Source of the DNA: Chthonomonas sp035294505 | GTDB taxonomy: Bacteria; Armatimonadota; Chthonomonadetes; Chthonomonadales; Chthonomonadaceae | Assembly: GCF_035294505.1 (NCBI RefSeq) | Contig: NZ_DATGKU010000247.1 | Coordinates: 1 to 30,444, forward strand | Length of the DNA stretch: 30,444 bases | Direction of reading: 5' to 3' | In this document: positions 16,697-24,523 of the stretch, in pieces | Position numbering within the stretch: position 1 is the stretch's first letter | Layout of the letters: every line of letters starts with the position of its first letter | Made by a program: the position numbers and the translations under genes | The notes under the pieces: model-generated | The model's input: the letters and a program-made list of their open reading frames with translations, nothing else | Database searches by the model: none | Told to the model about the DNA's origin: nothing

Positions 16697-18060
16697 CGCT
16701 CCGGTTCCGCAGGGGTTACAGAAAGTGTCGTTTCGTTATGGGCGGCGTTCACGCCGGGAACGGTTGGCTGGTCGGAAGCAGGCTCAGCCGCCGTTATTCC
16801 AAAAAGTTCATAAAGCGCGCGGGGTAAGTCGTAGTCGCTCGTGTTCTCCAATGCTGCCGTTTTTAAGCGTTGTATGGGGTCTTTGGCGACCCGATCTAGG
16901 ATCGCGTCCATCATGGTTCGAATGGTTTGGCGATCTTTTTCGGTTAGGTGAGCGAGGCGCGGAGCAAATATCTGCCAGTACTCCTCTTTGATCTGTTCGA
17001 GATGCGAGCGCAGCGCACCGATGGCGGGCGTAACTTCGCGCGTCTTGCGCCATGCAAGGAAGCGAACCCGCTCCTCGTCCACGATGGCCTCGGCTCGGTG
17101 TATCTCGGCCTCTCGGTTTTGAATGTGTTCATTTAGATAGGCTTGGAGGTCATCGAGGTTGTAGACGAACACATTGTCCAGATCGTTGACATCCTCCGCC
17201 ACATCACGTGGGAGGGCAATATCTATGAGAAACAGCGGTTTTCCACGCCGCCGCCGCATAATGGGCAGGAGATTATCCTTCCGCAGAATAGGGTGAGGAG
17301 CTGCCGTAGAGGAGATGACGATGTCGGCTTGTACAAGCCCCGTTTCAAAGGCCTCTTCAAAATGAATGGCCTGCCCGCCGAGGCGTTCGGCCATATCGCG
17401 GGCGCGTTCGTAGGTGCGGTTGGCTACCACCACGAAACGAACGCCGTTTTGAATAAGGTGTCGAGCGGCCAGTTCGCTCATTTTGCCGGCGCCGAGAATG
17501 AGAATCTGGGCGTGGGTAAAATCGTCGAAGATGCGACTTGCAAGGTCTACGGCAACATGGCCGATAGAGAAGCCGCCACGCCCGATCTCGGTTTCTGTGT
17601 GGACGCGCTTACCGGCCGTGAGGGCATGCTCGAAAAGTCGCGAAAGCAGCGGCCCCGCGGCGCCCACACTTTGTGCGGTACGCAACGCTTCTCGCACTTG
17701 CCCCAGAATTTGAGCCTCACCGATCACCATCGAATCGAGGCTGCAGGCCACGCGCAGAAGGTGATGAACGGCCTCCTCCTCTGTTTTGCGGTAGAGAAGC
17801 GAGGCGAACTCTGTGGTAGGTATGTTGTGAAAGCGTGAGATATGGGCGATAAGCTCTTCGCAAAGCTGGGTAGGAGGCACCGATCCGGCGGCGTAGACCT
17901 CCACGCGGTTGCATGTGGAGAGGATAACGCACTCATGGACCGAAGAGGCTGTGCTAAGCGCTTTAAACGCAGCGGGGAGGGCATGCTTTTGGTAGCTTAG
18001 CCGTTCGCGAAGGGCGAGGGGAGCGCTTTGATGATTCATACCCACGAGCACGATATGCAT
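16693..18060 (-). CDS. hemA: Glutamyl-tRNA reductase
   Basis: 455 residues from the ATG at 18060, where A of the ATG is shared with the stop of the upstream gene (TGATG); AGAGGGA lies 9 bases upstream. A longer in-frame start at 18099 would sit inside the preceding gene and has no merit. The N-terminal motif is HIVLVGMNHQSAPLALRER. The catalytic Cys50 is in ILSTCNRVEVYA. GEAQILGQV follows, the NADPH-binding fold carries ILGAGKMSELAARHL, and a C-terminal dimerisation helix region ends at ALYELFGI. It reduces Glu-tRNA to glutamate-1-semialdehyde, the first committed step of the C5 tetrapyrrole route. A roughly 30-residue polar tail follows the dimerisation domain. Confidence 0.97.
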   Translation of the reverse strand: MHIVLVGMNHQSAPLALRERLSYQKHALPAAFKALSTASSVHECVILSTCNRVEVYAAGSVPPTQLCEELIAHISRFHNIPTTEFASLLYRKTEEEAVHHLLRVACSLDSMVIGEAQILGQVREALRTAQSVGAAGPLLSRLFEHALTAGKRVHTETEIGRGGFSIGHVAVDLASRIFDDFTHAQILILGAGKMSELAARHLIQNGVRFVVVANRTYERARDMAERLGGQAIHFEEAFETGLVQADIVISSTAAPHPILRKDNLLPIMRRRRGKPLFLIDIALPRDVAEDVNDLDNVFVYNLDDLQAYLNEHIQNREAEIHRAEAIVDEERVRFLAWRKTREVTPAIGALRSHLEQIKEEYWQIFAPRLAHLTEKDRQTIRTMMDAILDRVAKDPIQRLKTAALENTSDYDLPRALYELFGITAAEPASDQPTVPGVNAAHNETTLSVTPAEPER

Positions 18061-18743
18061 CACCGTTGTCCCTCTTTTGGTGATGACTGGGAAAGCCAAG
18101 GGCGAAGCAGTTGGTTAAGAACGGCACGCGCCTCCGGTTCCGGGTCAAGCTCAGCCCGAATCATCGCCAGGAGCTTTGGGGTTTGCTCGTGGAGCCGCTC
18201 TAGCGCCTCTTGACGAAGCTGTGGGTCGGTGGCAGTGGCAGTGAGAATCTCGCTTCGCAGTTTTCCGAGCAGTTGTAAAAGCTTTTCGTACTCGGTGCCA
18301 TAGCGTTCGGCCAGCTCGTCGGCAATTTGGGCCGTCAGTTTCGGCTGCTGGCCGCCGGTGGCAACGCAGAGACACAGATCGCCACGGCGCACCACCGAGG
18401 GAACGATAAAATGCCCTTGCTCCGGCGCGTCGGCGACGTTAACAAGGAGGTTTCGCTCCTTGGCGCTTCTGGCCACCTCCTCATTAACCGTGTGTTCGTT
18501 TGTAACGGCAAAAACAAGCATGGCATCATCCAGATGAACCGGTTGGAAGGGTTCCATCCGCAACTCAATACGTCCCATAGCAGCCCACTGTTGGAGGCGC
18601 TCCGTTGCCGTAAGGCACACCACACGCACCCTTGCATGGGCATCCAGCAGCCCGCCCACACGACGTTCTGCCACCGGCCCGCCACCGATCACCACGCAGA
18701 GCCGGTCGCTAATGTCCAGAAAAATCGGATAGAGTGGTTTCAA
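18060..18743 (-). CDS. Precorrin-2 dehydrogenase/sirohydrochlorin ferrochelatase (siroheme synthase N-terminal, Met8p-like)
   Basis: 227 residues, corresponding to the CysG-B/Met8p half without the methyltransferase domain. The NAD-binding fold appears as CVVIGGGPVAERRVGGLL (16-33). NVADAPEQGHFIVPSVVRRG (102-121) contains the conserved catalytic Asp105. LCVATGGQQPKLTAQI (125-140) matches the family's S/T-G-G-x-x-P segment. It oxidises precorrin-2 and may insert Fe to make siroheme, in the cytoplasm. Its ATG overlaps the rex stop by 4 bases and its stop overlaps hemA by 1. The operon position beside hemA suggests siroheme, or the siroheme-dependent heme route, as destination. The C-terminal helical part (about 150-227) is long and charged. 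Confidence 0.92.
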   Translation of the reverse strand: MKPLYPIFLDISDRLCVVIGGGPVAERRVGGLLDAHARVRVVCLTATERLQQWAAMGRIELRMEPFQPVHLDDAMLVFAVTNEHTVNEEVARSAKERNLLVNVADAPEQGHFIVPSVVRRGDLCLCVATGGQQPKLTAQIADELAERYGTEYEKLLQLLGKLRSEILTATATDPQLRQEALERLHEQTPKLLAMIRAELDPEPEARAVLNQLLRPWLSQSSPKEGQR

Positions 18744-19579
18744 CTTTCAATAGGTGCCTCTGTTCTGTCGGGAACTTCGGGTTCAACGGCTGCGGCATAG
18801 GCAGCCAAAGTCGTAAGATGAGACTCTGCCATGTCCGCTTGGTTGTGGCCGTTTTGTTGTCTTTCGCGCTCTTCCTCTTCGGAGAGATGATAAGAGAGCA
18901 CGGCAAGCTCTTGAATGAAGGAGACATTGCGTACATAGACCCCTTCCGGCACACGCAACAGAACGGGCGCGAAGTTAAGAATGGCGCGTATGCCGGCATC
19001 TACCAGGCGCTCGCAAACATCCTGTGCGGCGCTTGCCGGAACGGCCAGAATAGCAATGCGGGCTTTTAGCGAATCGTTTAGCTCTTTGAGACGCGCAATA
19101 TCTTGGATCACTAAGTTCCATAGCGGCCGCCCTATTTTGCCATAGTTGTTGTCGAACACGGCCACAAGCTCGAATTGATGCTCCTTCAGCCCAGGATAGC
19201 CCACTAGGGCCGAACCCAAGTTCCCCGCTCCGATAAGAATAACGGGTTTAGGCCTATCTATTTTAAGGATACGTGTGATGCGCTGACGCAGTTCAGGCAC
19301 ATTGTAGCCAACGCCCGGTTTTCCGAACTCGCCAAAGTAGGAGAGGTCTTTGCGGAACTGAGCGGCGTTGATGCCGGTCTGACGTTCCACTTCGCTGGAA
19401 GAGACCGTTTCGATATGGGCCTGGTCGAGATCGTGAAGCAGGCGCAAGTAGGTAGCTAACCGCTCCAAAGTTGGAACGGGTACTCTGCTGTTAGGAACTT
19501 GTGTCAAGGTTTCCACCTCATTCGTGTGGTCGAACCCCGGCATCGTCGCACGAGACAAAACGTGGCTTTCGTCTTCCAT
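18740..19579 (-). CDS. rex: Redox-sensing transcriptional repressor Rex
   Basis: 279 residues from the ATG at 19579. The N-terminal winged helix has VPVPTLERLATYLRLL (33-48) and a recognition region rich in conserved residues, FRKDLSYFGEFGKPGVGYNV (75-94). The C-terminal Rossmann domain carries VILIGAGNLGSALVGY (113-128) for NAD(H). Rex senses the NADH/NAD+ ratio and leaves DNA when NADH rises. A TTG at 19603 is in frame, but it would lie between the -35 and -10 boxes of the promoter, so the ATG is preferred. The N-terminus has about 30 extra residues and the C-terminus about 50 acidic residues beyond the core. First gene of the rex-siroheme-hemA-hemX operon; Streptomyces has a comparable rex-hemACD operon (recalled). 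Confidence 0.95.
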   Translation of the reverse strand: MEDESHVLSRATMPGFDHTNEVETLTQVPNSRVPVPTLERLATYLRLLHDLDQAHIETVSSSEVERQTGINAAQFRKDLSYFGEFGKPGVGYNVPELRQRITRILKIDRPKPVILIGAGNLGSALVGYPGLKEHQFELVAVFDNNYGKIGRPLWNLVIQDIARLKELNDSLKARIAILAVPASAAQDVCERLVDAGIRAILNFAPVLLRVPEGVYVRNVSFIQELAVLSYHLSEEEERERQQNGHNQADMAESHLTTLAAYAAAVEPEVPDRTEAPIES

Positions 19580-19587
19580 CGAAGGGC

Positions 19588-19616
19588 AGTATACCCGTTG
19601 CAAGTGAAGCCGTCAA
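19588..19616 (-). promoter_or_regulatory. Promoter of the rex-hem operon (near-leaderless)
   Basis: On the minus strand a -35 box TTGACG (19611-19616) and a -10 box TATACT (19588-19593) are separated by exactly 17 bases, an excellent sigma-70-type match. Only 8 bases separate the -10 box from the ATG, so transcription should begin at or within about 2 bases of the start codon. No ribosome-binding site precedes the ATG, consistent with leaderless translation. Confidence 0.75.
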
Positions 19617-19621
19617 TCGGT

Positions 19622-19639
19622 TTGTGAAATAACGCACAA
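19622..19639. promoter_or_regulatory. Rex operator-like palindrome
   Basis: TTGTGAAATAACGCACAA fits the Rex operator consensus TTGTGAA-N4-TTCACAA in the whole left half and 5 of 7 positions of the right half. It lies 5 bases upstream of the -35 box of the rex promoter, so Rex probably represses its own operon when NAD+ is high. The site identity is inferred from the published consensus as I recall it. Confidence 0.7.
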
Positions 19640-19700
19640 TCTTATTCAGCCTTCCTAGACCTGCCGATGTGGTTTTAGGGCTGTTAGGTTATTCCATATT

Positions 19701-19712
19701 TTCACCGGTGAA
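19701..19712. promoter_or_regulatory. Perfect 12-base palindrome TTCACCGGTGAA
   Basis: A perfect dyad lying between the divergent rex and prepilin promoters, about 85 bases behind the rex -35 and 150 bases before the prepilin -35. It looks like a dimeric regulator's binding site but I cannot name the protein. Confidence 0.3.
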
Positions 19713-19861
19713 CACACACCTTGCCGCTTGGCTTGTAGGCAGGGAACGGATGTCCTTGAAAAAATTTTTTTGGCACCCCTGCTCCTTAAAAACTCCTTAA
19801 CATCCCTCTTGGTATAACTTTCTTTGGAACCAAGAGCATAGAGCAAAGTGCTGGGAGGAAA

Positions 19862-19890
19862 TTGAAACGCGCTGTAGAAAGGGGTATAAT
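19862..19890 (+). promoter_or_regulatory. Promoter of the prepilin-lipoprotein unit
   Basis: TTGAAA (19862-19867) and TATAAT (19885-19890) are separated by exactly 17 bases, close to the sigma-70 consensus. Predicted start of transcription is near 19897, leaving an untranslated leader of about 134 bases, which is long for a simple housekeeping gene. Confidence 0.75.
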
Positions 19891-20030
19891 TCCCGCCGTA
19901 CCAAAACGAGCACTTTCTCGATCAACGTCGATCCACCCGATCGATGCCGCTCTTTGTTCCTCACAAAAAATCCACTTCGTTGCGAACTCCAGAAGAGTTC
20001 CGGCAAGCAAAACGAAAGGAGAAAGTCGGT

Positions 20031-20921
20031 ATGCAAGTAAAAAAGAAGGGTTTTACCCTCATTGAGCTTCTCGTCGTCATCGCCATTATCGCCATCCTCG
20101 CGGCGATACTCTTCCCCGTGTTTGCGCAAGCGCGTGAAAAGGCACGGCAAATCTCCTGTCTGTCCAACACAAAGCAGGAGATCCTCGGCCTGCTGATGTA
20201 TGTGCAGGACTATGATGAAACCTGGCCTCGAAACGACGATTGCGCCAATGGCGGCACGGTGCCTCTGCCCGGTGCGCCCTCTACGGCCATTGGATGTAAT
20301 GGCCCTTACGGTGACCGAATCAACCACTACAAATGGTGGTGGTGGACCTATCCCTACACCAAGAACAACCAGATTATGTTCTGCCCAAGCCGTACCTACG
20401 ATCAGCCCAGCTGGTTGAACGATGCCGAAATCTTTGGTGCGGGCTATGGACTTAACCTCGCCATTACCGGCAGCCTCAACACCTATGGCAACCCCAATCG
20501 CTACGGTGCCTTCCGCGATTCGTGGACGGGCGGAAAGTTGGCCGGTCTCAATTCTCCTGCAGAGGCCATGCTTACGATGGAGACCAACTATCCCGCCGTT
20601 GGTTCCTATGATGTGGGCAATGGAGCTCACCTGATCGCCTACCCTGAGGCCACACGCGAATACTGGGCGAAGCTGATCTTTCCACCAGATGGGAACCCAA
20701 GTAACCCGGTAAACAAAAAGTTCGCCCCACATAACGACGGGTTCAACATCGGCTACTGCGATGGCCATGCGAAGTGGATGAAGGCAACCGCGTTTCTCGG
20801 AATGTGTCCTACATCGGCTCAGTATGGTGGAATGCCTATTCCAAATTACGAGAATATGGCCTATTACACCACGCAACAACCTTCGTGGACGCAGCCTTGG
20901 CCTTTATGGAATCTCTACTAA
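20031..20921 (+). CDS. Prepilin-like DUF1559 protein with H-X9-DG C-terminal motif
   Basis: 296 residues. The type IV pilin leader is KKG|FTLIELLVVIAIIAILA, with cleavage expected after Gly7 and the usual Glu at mature position +5. FPVFAQAREKARQISCLSNTKQ follows, typical of the DUF1559/SBP-bac-like prepilin families in Planctomycetes and Armatimonadota. The C-terminal H-X9-DG motif is at 234-245 (HNDG...CDG, then HAKWM). Such proteins are exported and processed by a prepilin peptidase and form pseudopilus-like or surface structures; the exact role is unknown. The ATG at 20031 has AAAGGAG 9 bases upstream, so the longer frame from 19944 is not used. No pilus assembly genes are nearby, as is usual for these orphan paralogues. 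Confidence 0.92.
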   Translation: MQVKKKGFTLIELLVVIAIIAILAAILFPVFAQAREKARQISCLSNTKQEILGLLMYVQDYDETWPRNDDCANGGTVPLPGAPSTAIGCNGPYGDRINHYKWWWWTYPYTKNNQIMFCPSRTYDQPSWLNDAEIFGAGYGLNLAITGSLNTYGNPNRYGAFRDSWTGGKLAGLNSPAEAMLTMETNYPAVGSYDVGNGAHLIAYPEATREYWAKLIFPPDGNPSNPVNKKFAPHNDGFNIGYCDGHAKWMKATAFLGMCPTSAQYGGMPIPNYENMAYYTTQQPSWTQPWPLWNLY

Positions 20922-20935
20922 ATGGTGAAGGCAAG

Positions 20936-21154
20936 ATGAGAAGACCCATCATCTTCCTCATGCTCCTATCGCTTATGGCAATAGGCCTTGCCGGGTGCTC
21001 CTCGCAACCCTCTGAGAAGCCCTCTCCAAACCATCCGGTAAGCGAATCGGAGAAGGTGCACCAGCAGGAGCAGCAGATGGATCAAAGCGCCGGCCAGACG
21101 ATGCAACCTCAACCGCCCGTTCCCAACCAGAACGCAGCTACGGGCGGCGACTGA
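20936..21154 (+). CDS. Small lipoprotein (72 residues), unknown function
   Basis: MRRPIIFLMLLSLMAIGLAG then Cys21 forms a textbook lipoprotein signal with lipobox LAGC. The mature part of about 52 residues is polar, Gln/Pro/Ser-rich and probably disordered, with no known domain. It starts 14 bases after the prepilin stop, with a weak GGTGAAGG site, so it is very likely co-transcribed. A longer in-frame ATG at 20774 lies inside the prepilin gene and would spoil the signal peptide. It may anchor or assist the prepilin-like protein, which is a guess from adjacency. Confidence 0.8.
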   Translation: MRRPIIFLMLLSLMAIGLAGCSSQPSEKPSPNHPVSESEKVHQQEQQMDQSAGQTMQPQPPVPNQNAATGGD

Positions 21155-21178
21155 TCGGTGCAAGCCATCCAACCAGCT

Positions 21179-21202
21179 AGGGCGAAGCTACTGCTTCGCC
21201 CT
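21179..21202. terminator. Intrinsic terminator, probably bidirectional
   Basis: A perfect 10-bp stem (AGGGCGAAGC / GCTTCGCCCT) with a TACT loop, followed by ATTTT on the plus strand. It sits 25 bases after the lipoprotein stop and touches the last base pairs of the convergent GH5 gene, so it likely ends both transcripts. Confidence 0.8.
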
Positions 21203-22472
21203 ATTTTGCTTTAAGCGCCTGTTGAAGCGCCGTAGTGAGTGCCTTATTCTCCTCCAGGTTGGCTGTTTTGACCTGATCCATTTTGGCGATCAATTCCGCT
21301 TCGCTATCCCGATAAGGATCGAGCGGCTGCGCTATGGGCTGGGTGTTATGGTATAGCCCCCACATGGAGGTGTCGCCGTTTCGCATGGCCACTTTGTAAG
21401 TCCAGAGCGACCAGGAGATGTGACGTGCATTTAGCGTTTGTACCCATGTGGCTAGGGTTTGAGGTGTGCCATAAGGCTCTAGATTGAATTCGCCGAGATA
21501 GAAGGGCACCCCTCGTTGTTGGTAGATGGCCTGTTCCACATGCGCGATAAGCCCGTCGAGCGCATTCAGGTGGTCTTGAGCGGATTTCGCCTGGAACTGA
21601 TAGGAATGGGCGCTGAACACCGCGTTCGTCCAGCCAAGCACGTTGGGATAGGGCATATTATCAAGGCCGGTGTAGCCGTCTTCAAAAAAGATGAGGTGCT
21701 GCTCGTCAACGGAACGTATGGCGCGATAAAGACGGTCTTCGGCGAGGTAGATCATGGCCGTATTGGGAGCGCCCATCGGCTCGTTGAGGAGGTCGTAGCC
21801 CGCTATCTCTGGGCGATCACGGTAACGTTTCGCGATGGTCTGCCAGATGCGCTCCGCTCTGGCGATGTTGTTAGGGGCATAGAAAAAGCGATTGCGCCCC
21901 TCTTCGCCTGTATGGTGGTCACGGCTTTGGCGACCTGGTGCTCCATGCATGTCCAAAACGACATAGAGACCGTATTTCCCCGCCCATTCGATGGTCTTAT
22001 CAAACCATGTCCATGGGTTCGATTCCTCCTCAAAGAGATCGTGGAGAAAGGGAAGGCGCACGCAGTTAAAGCCGATGTCGCAAATGCGTTTGAAATCCTC
22101 CTCTGTTATCCAGTGATCGCGCCAGGCCGCCATGAGGCGCAGCTTACTTGCTTTGCCCAAGCGGGCTTGCAGAACGTTCCATAAGGAAACATGATCGCGA
22201 ATTGGAGGGAGGTTGCTATTGGAGGACGGTTTGGTAATAAATGGCAACATCCACATCTCTTCTGCAAGCCACCCTCCGAGGTTGATGCCTTGAAGAACCA
22301 CCGGGTTTCCCTTTTCATCTACGATCTGCGTGTCGAGCGTGCGTAGCCACGCTTGGCTCAAAACCCTCCCCGAGCGAGGCGTTGCTGCCGATGAGGGCAC
22401 ATCGTTTGTGCTGCAATAGGCAGCTGCAAGTAGCCCACTGCCTGTTGTTAACAGTTGGCGTCGGGTAATCAT
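21201..22472 (-). CDS. Exported glycoside hydrolase family 5 protein
   Basis: 423 residues. Signal MITRRQLLTTGSGLLAAAYC has the twin-arginine look of a Tat substrate. The GH5 barrel runs about 45-385: QGINLGGWL (61-69), FNCVRLPF (135-142), VVLDMHGAPG (171-180), the acid/base Glu231 in DLLNEPMG, HSY (289-291) and the nucleophile Glu328 in YLGEFN. The N-terminal GGWLAEEMW stretch resembles exo-1,3-beta-glucanase/cellulase-type members. It should hydrolyse a beta-linked polysaccharide outside the cytoplasm; the substrate is not decidable here. The ATG has AGGGGA 11 bases upstream. It starts 17 bases after the GH71/99-like gene, so the two form an operon. A helical tail follows the barrel. Confidence 0.92.
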   Translation of the reverse strand: MITRRQLLTTGSGLLAAAYCSTNDVPSSAATPRSGRVLSQAWLRTLDTQIVDEKGNPVVLQGINLGGWLAEEMWMLPFITKPSSNSNLPPIRDHVSLWNVLQARLGKASKLRLMAAWRDHWITEEDFKRICDIGFNCVRLPFLHDLFEEESNPWTWFDKTIEWAGKYGLYVVLDMHGAPGRQSRDHHTGEEGRNRFFYAPNNIARAERIWQTIAKRYRDRPEIAGYDLLNEPMGAPNTAMIYLAEDRLYRAIRSVDEQHLIFFEDGYTGLDNMPYPNVLGWTNAVFSAHSYQFQAKSAQDHLNALDGLIAHVEQAIYQQRGVPFYLGEFNLEPYGTPQTLATWVQTLNARHISWSLWTYKVAMRNGDTSMWGLYHNTQPIAQPLDPYRDSEAELIAKMDQVKTANLEENKALTTALQQALKAK

Positions 22473-22489
22473 CGGGTTGCATTCCCCTC

Positions 22490-24352
22490 TCAGCGCTCAT
22501 CAATGAAGCGATAGTTAAATCGCCCATCGGGAGCGCTATCGCCCTCATACCAGAAGTTAACGATGTTTTCATCGCCGCCTATCGGCACATTATCTACCCA
22601 GTGAAAATCGAACGTGGTTTTCTGTAGGTTTGTTAGTCCGAGAATACTTCTCGGCACCACAACCATCAGCTCATTGCCTTTCGCCCGATAGGGAATGCGC
22701 CACACCTTGCCGCTATGCAAGCTCTGGATGGTAGTAACGGTAGGGCTTAGCACTTTGCGATTCACGACAAAATCGTAGCCATGCCAGCCGGTTTTAGGGT
22801 TTTGGTCGCTATCAATCAGCAGTTGCATCCAGTTGGGGTCGGTATAGGGGCTTAGTTTTTCTCGCGTGCGGGCATAGAAGTAGATATATTTGGCATCGCA
22901 GGCCACTTTCGCTTCAATGATGTCGTTGCGACCGGAGTTATCAACGTAGTAGTGGGTGCCCCATCCGGGCCAATCGCGGTGCATGGTGTTGCCGATGAAG
23001 TTAAGAAAATCCGGCGCGATGCTTTGCCATGCGTCAAAGTCGCCAAGGGGTACGGTATGGAAGCCATGCGCGACCGGTATAGGGCGTACCCCTTTGTAGC
23101 GGCGAATGTTTTCCACGAGTTGCATGTAGTAGTTATCGCCAAAGCCGCCTCTCATAGGCATGATGTCACGACTGAACTCTTCGTTGTATTCATCCACGAA
23201 ATAGAAGGTTCCTTTCGGGGCCGGTTTTCCAAGAAAATGCAGGGCTGGGCCGGGGGAGGGAAAGGCCATAGCCGTCCACTCGTTCCAGCCGGTGACAAAC
23301 ACAAACTGTGGGTCTACTTGGAGGGCGCGTTCCCACTGTTCCTGAAAATAGACCCCTTTGTCCACATCGGCGGCGATGTCCTGGTTGTTTAATGGAGGCT
23401 CATAGCCTCCGTTCCCCGGTGCTCCATGGTAGCTTCTGCCGATATCGTTCACCGGGTGACTGGCCACGGCAACAGGCAGCTCTTCGGGGACGTTGGGATC
23501 GTTGTGCCAGCCCCAGCGTTGTGGGTAGTTATCAATCCACTGCCATTTATCCTGGCCTGGCTCCCATGCCCACGAGTAGCGCCAGGTGAAGAAATTGCGG
23601 ATTTTGGGGTCAAGCGGGGCCCCATCATCCATTTTCGCGTTCTTATCGCCGAGGATAAGCGGTTTGCCTTGCCAATAGAACAAGAGGTCTGGGAAGAGGT
23701 TGCGCGAATAGAAATCGTTATAAAGTTTCGTAACGGTGTAGCCTCCGCGAGAGTGGGTAACGAAGGCAAACTGTGGAGTGGGGTTGCCTTGCAGGCGCAT
23801 CTGTTCGGCAACAGCCATGATTTGGAGATAGACCGGCTGATAGGTTAGCGCGTTGGTCACATCGAAGAATATCACGTCCACCCCGGCCTCTTCAAGCATC
23901 TGGAGGTTGTGCCGTATCACCCAAGGGTCGTCGGCCATATAGTAGCCCACCACCGGTTCGCCCCACCAATAGACCGCATAAGGTTGCCAGGCTTGCGGTT
24001 TTGTGAGGGGGTCTCCGTGAACTTCTTGAATGATCTTTGAGTTGTCGTGCAGGTTGCGGGGTTCATCGTAGGTAGCATGGCCTCCGGCATCATAGCGCGC
24101 CAACATGCCCTGGGTGATGAAGTAGAAGATGCCGACAAAGCGACGGCGGGGCGGATGCGTATCGGCCGCAGTGGGTAACGTTCTGCCAAGCGCATCTACG
24201 CCCACCCAAGTGTCGAAAGCGATGTCGCGTACGCCAGGCGCCTGTGGCACGGGAACATCGGGCGGTGTGGATTGTTGTTGGGCCTTTGTGGGTTGCCCAA
24301 AGAAGATGAGAAGCGGCAAGGCTCCAACAAGGACTCGTAGACAACGCAACAC
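22490..24352 (-). CDS. Exported GH71/GH99-like (beta/alpha)8 protein with C-terminal CBM9-like domain
   Basis: 620 residues from a GTG at 24352 that has AAAGGAG 8 bases upstream. This start gives a clean signal peptide (LRVLVGALPLLIFF, ending near TKAQQ). An upstream in-frame start at 24451 would add 33 residues and bury it. The catalytic-like region shows YYMADDPWVIRHNLQMLEEAG, VDVIFFDVTN, DLLFYWQGKPLI, FFTWRYSWAWE and FVTGWNEWTAM, the pattern of glycosyl hydrolase-like families 71/99. The last roughly 140 residues (IIEAKVACDAKYIYFYARTR, WMQLLIDSDQNPKTGW, DFHWVDN) resemble family 9 carbohydrate-binding modules. The substrate is unknown, possibly alpha-mannan or another glycan. Same operon as GH5. 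Confidence 0.8.
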   Translation of the reverse strand: MLRCLRVLVGALPLLIFFGQPTKAQQQSTPPDVPVPQAPGVRDIAFDTWVGVDALGRTLPTAADTHPPRRRFVGIFYFITQGMLARYDAGGHATYDEPRNLHDNSKIIQEVHGDPLTKPQAWQPYAVYWWGEPVVGYYMADDPWVIRHNLQMLEEAGVDVIFFDVTNALTYQPVYLQIMAVAEQMRLQGNPTPQFAFVTHSRGGYTVTKLYNDFYSRNLFPDLLFYWQGKPLILGDKNAKMDDGAPLDPKIRNFFTWRYSWAWEPGQDKWQWIDNYPQRWGWHNDPNVPEELPVAVASHPVNDIGRSYHGAPGNGGYEPPLNNQDIAADVDKGVYFQEQWERALQVDPQFVFVTGWNEWTAMAFPSPGPALHFLGKPAPKGTFYFVDEYNEEFSRDIMPMRGGFGDNYYMQLVENIRRYKGVRPIPVAHGFHTVPLGDFDAWQSIAPDFLNFIGNTMHRDWPGWGTHYYVDNSGRNDIIEAKVACDAKYIYFYARTREKLSPYTDPNWMQLLIDSDQNPKTGWHGYDFVVNRKVLSPTVTTIQSLHSGKVWRIPYRAKGNELMVVVPRSILGLTNLQKTTFDFHWVDNVPIGGDENIVNFWYEGDSAPDGRFNYRFIDER

Positions 24353-24523
24353 GAGGGAATCTCCTTTCGAGGAAGGGTGGTTTGTAGAATAGATTGAGGA
24401 AAAGAGGTGAAGTTTCCTGCCTGGTGGTTCTAAAGGGGCAACATGCTTCAAAGCAGGAATCTGTTTTGTAAAGAGTGAAACAACAGCTATGGCCTTCTAT
24501 ACAAAGTTTCGTGGAGGGATGCG

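Larger units (their letters stand above)
19640..20030. other. 391-base gap between rex promoter and prepilin gene
   Basis: No coding sequence is supported here; a minus-strand frame running through it is antisense to the prepilin gene. The gap contains a 12-base palindrome (19701-19712), an A/T run (GAAAAAATTTTTTT near 19757-19769), the prepilin promoter (19862-19890) and about 134 bases of predicted leader, ending in AAAGGAG 9 bases before the ATG. Confidence 0.65.

Noticed and set aside
19769..19785. Possible sigma-54 promoter (TTGGCAC followed by TGCTCC)
   Set aside because: The distance between the GG and GC elements is 7 bases instead of 10, so it does not fit the -24/-12 consensus.
19797..20879. 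360-codon minus-strand frame opposite the prepilin gene
   Set aside because: It is fully antisense to a gene with a clear pilin leader, H-X9-DG motif, promoter and ribosome site.
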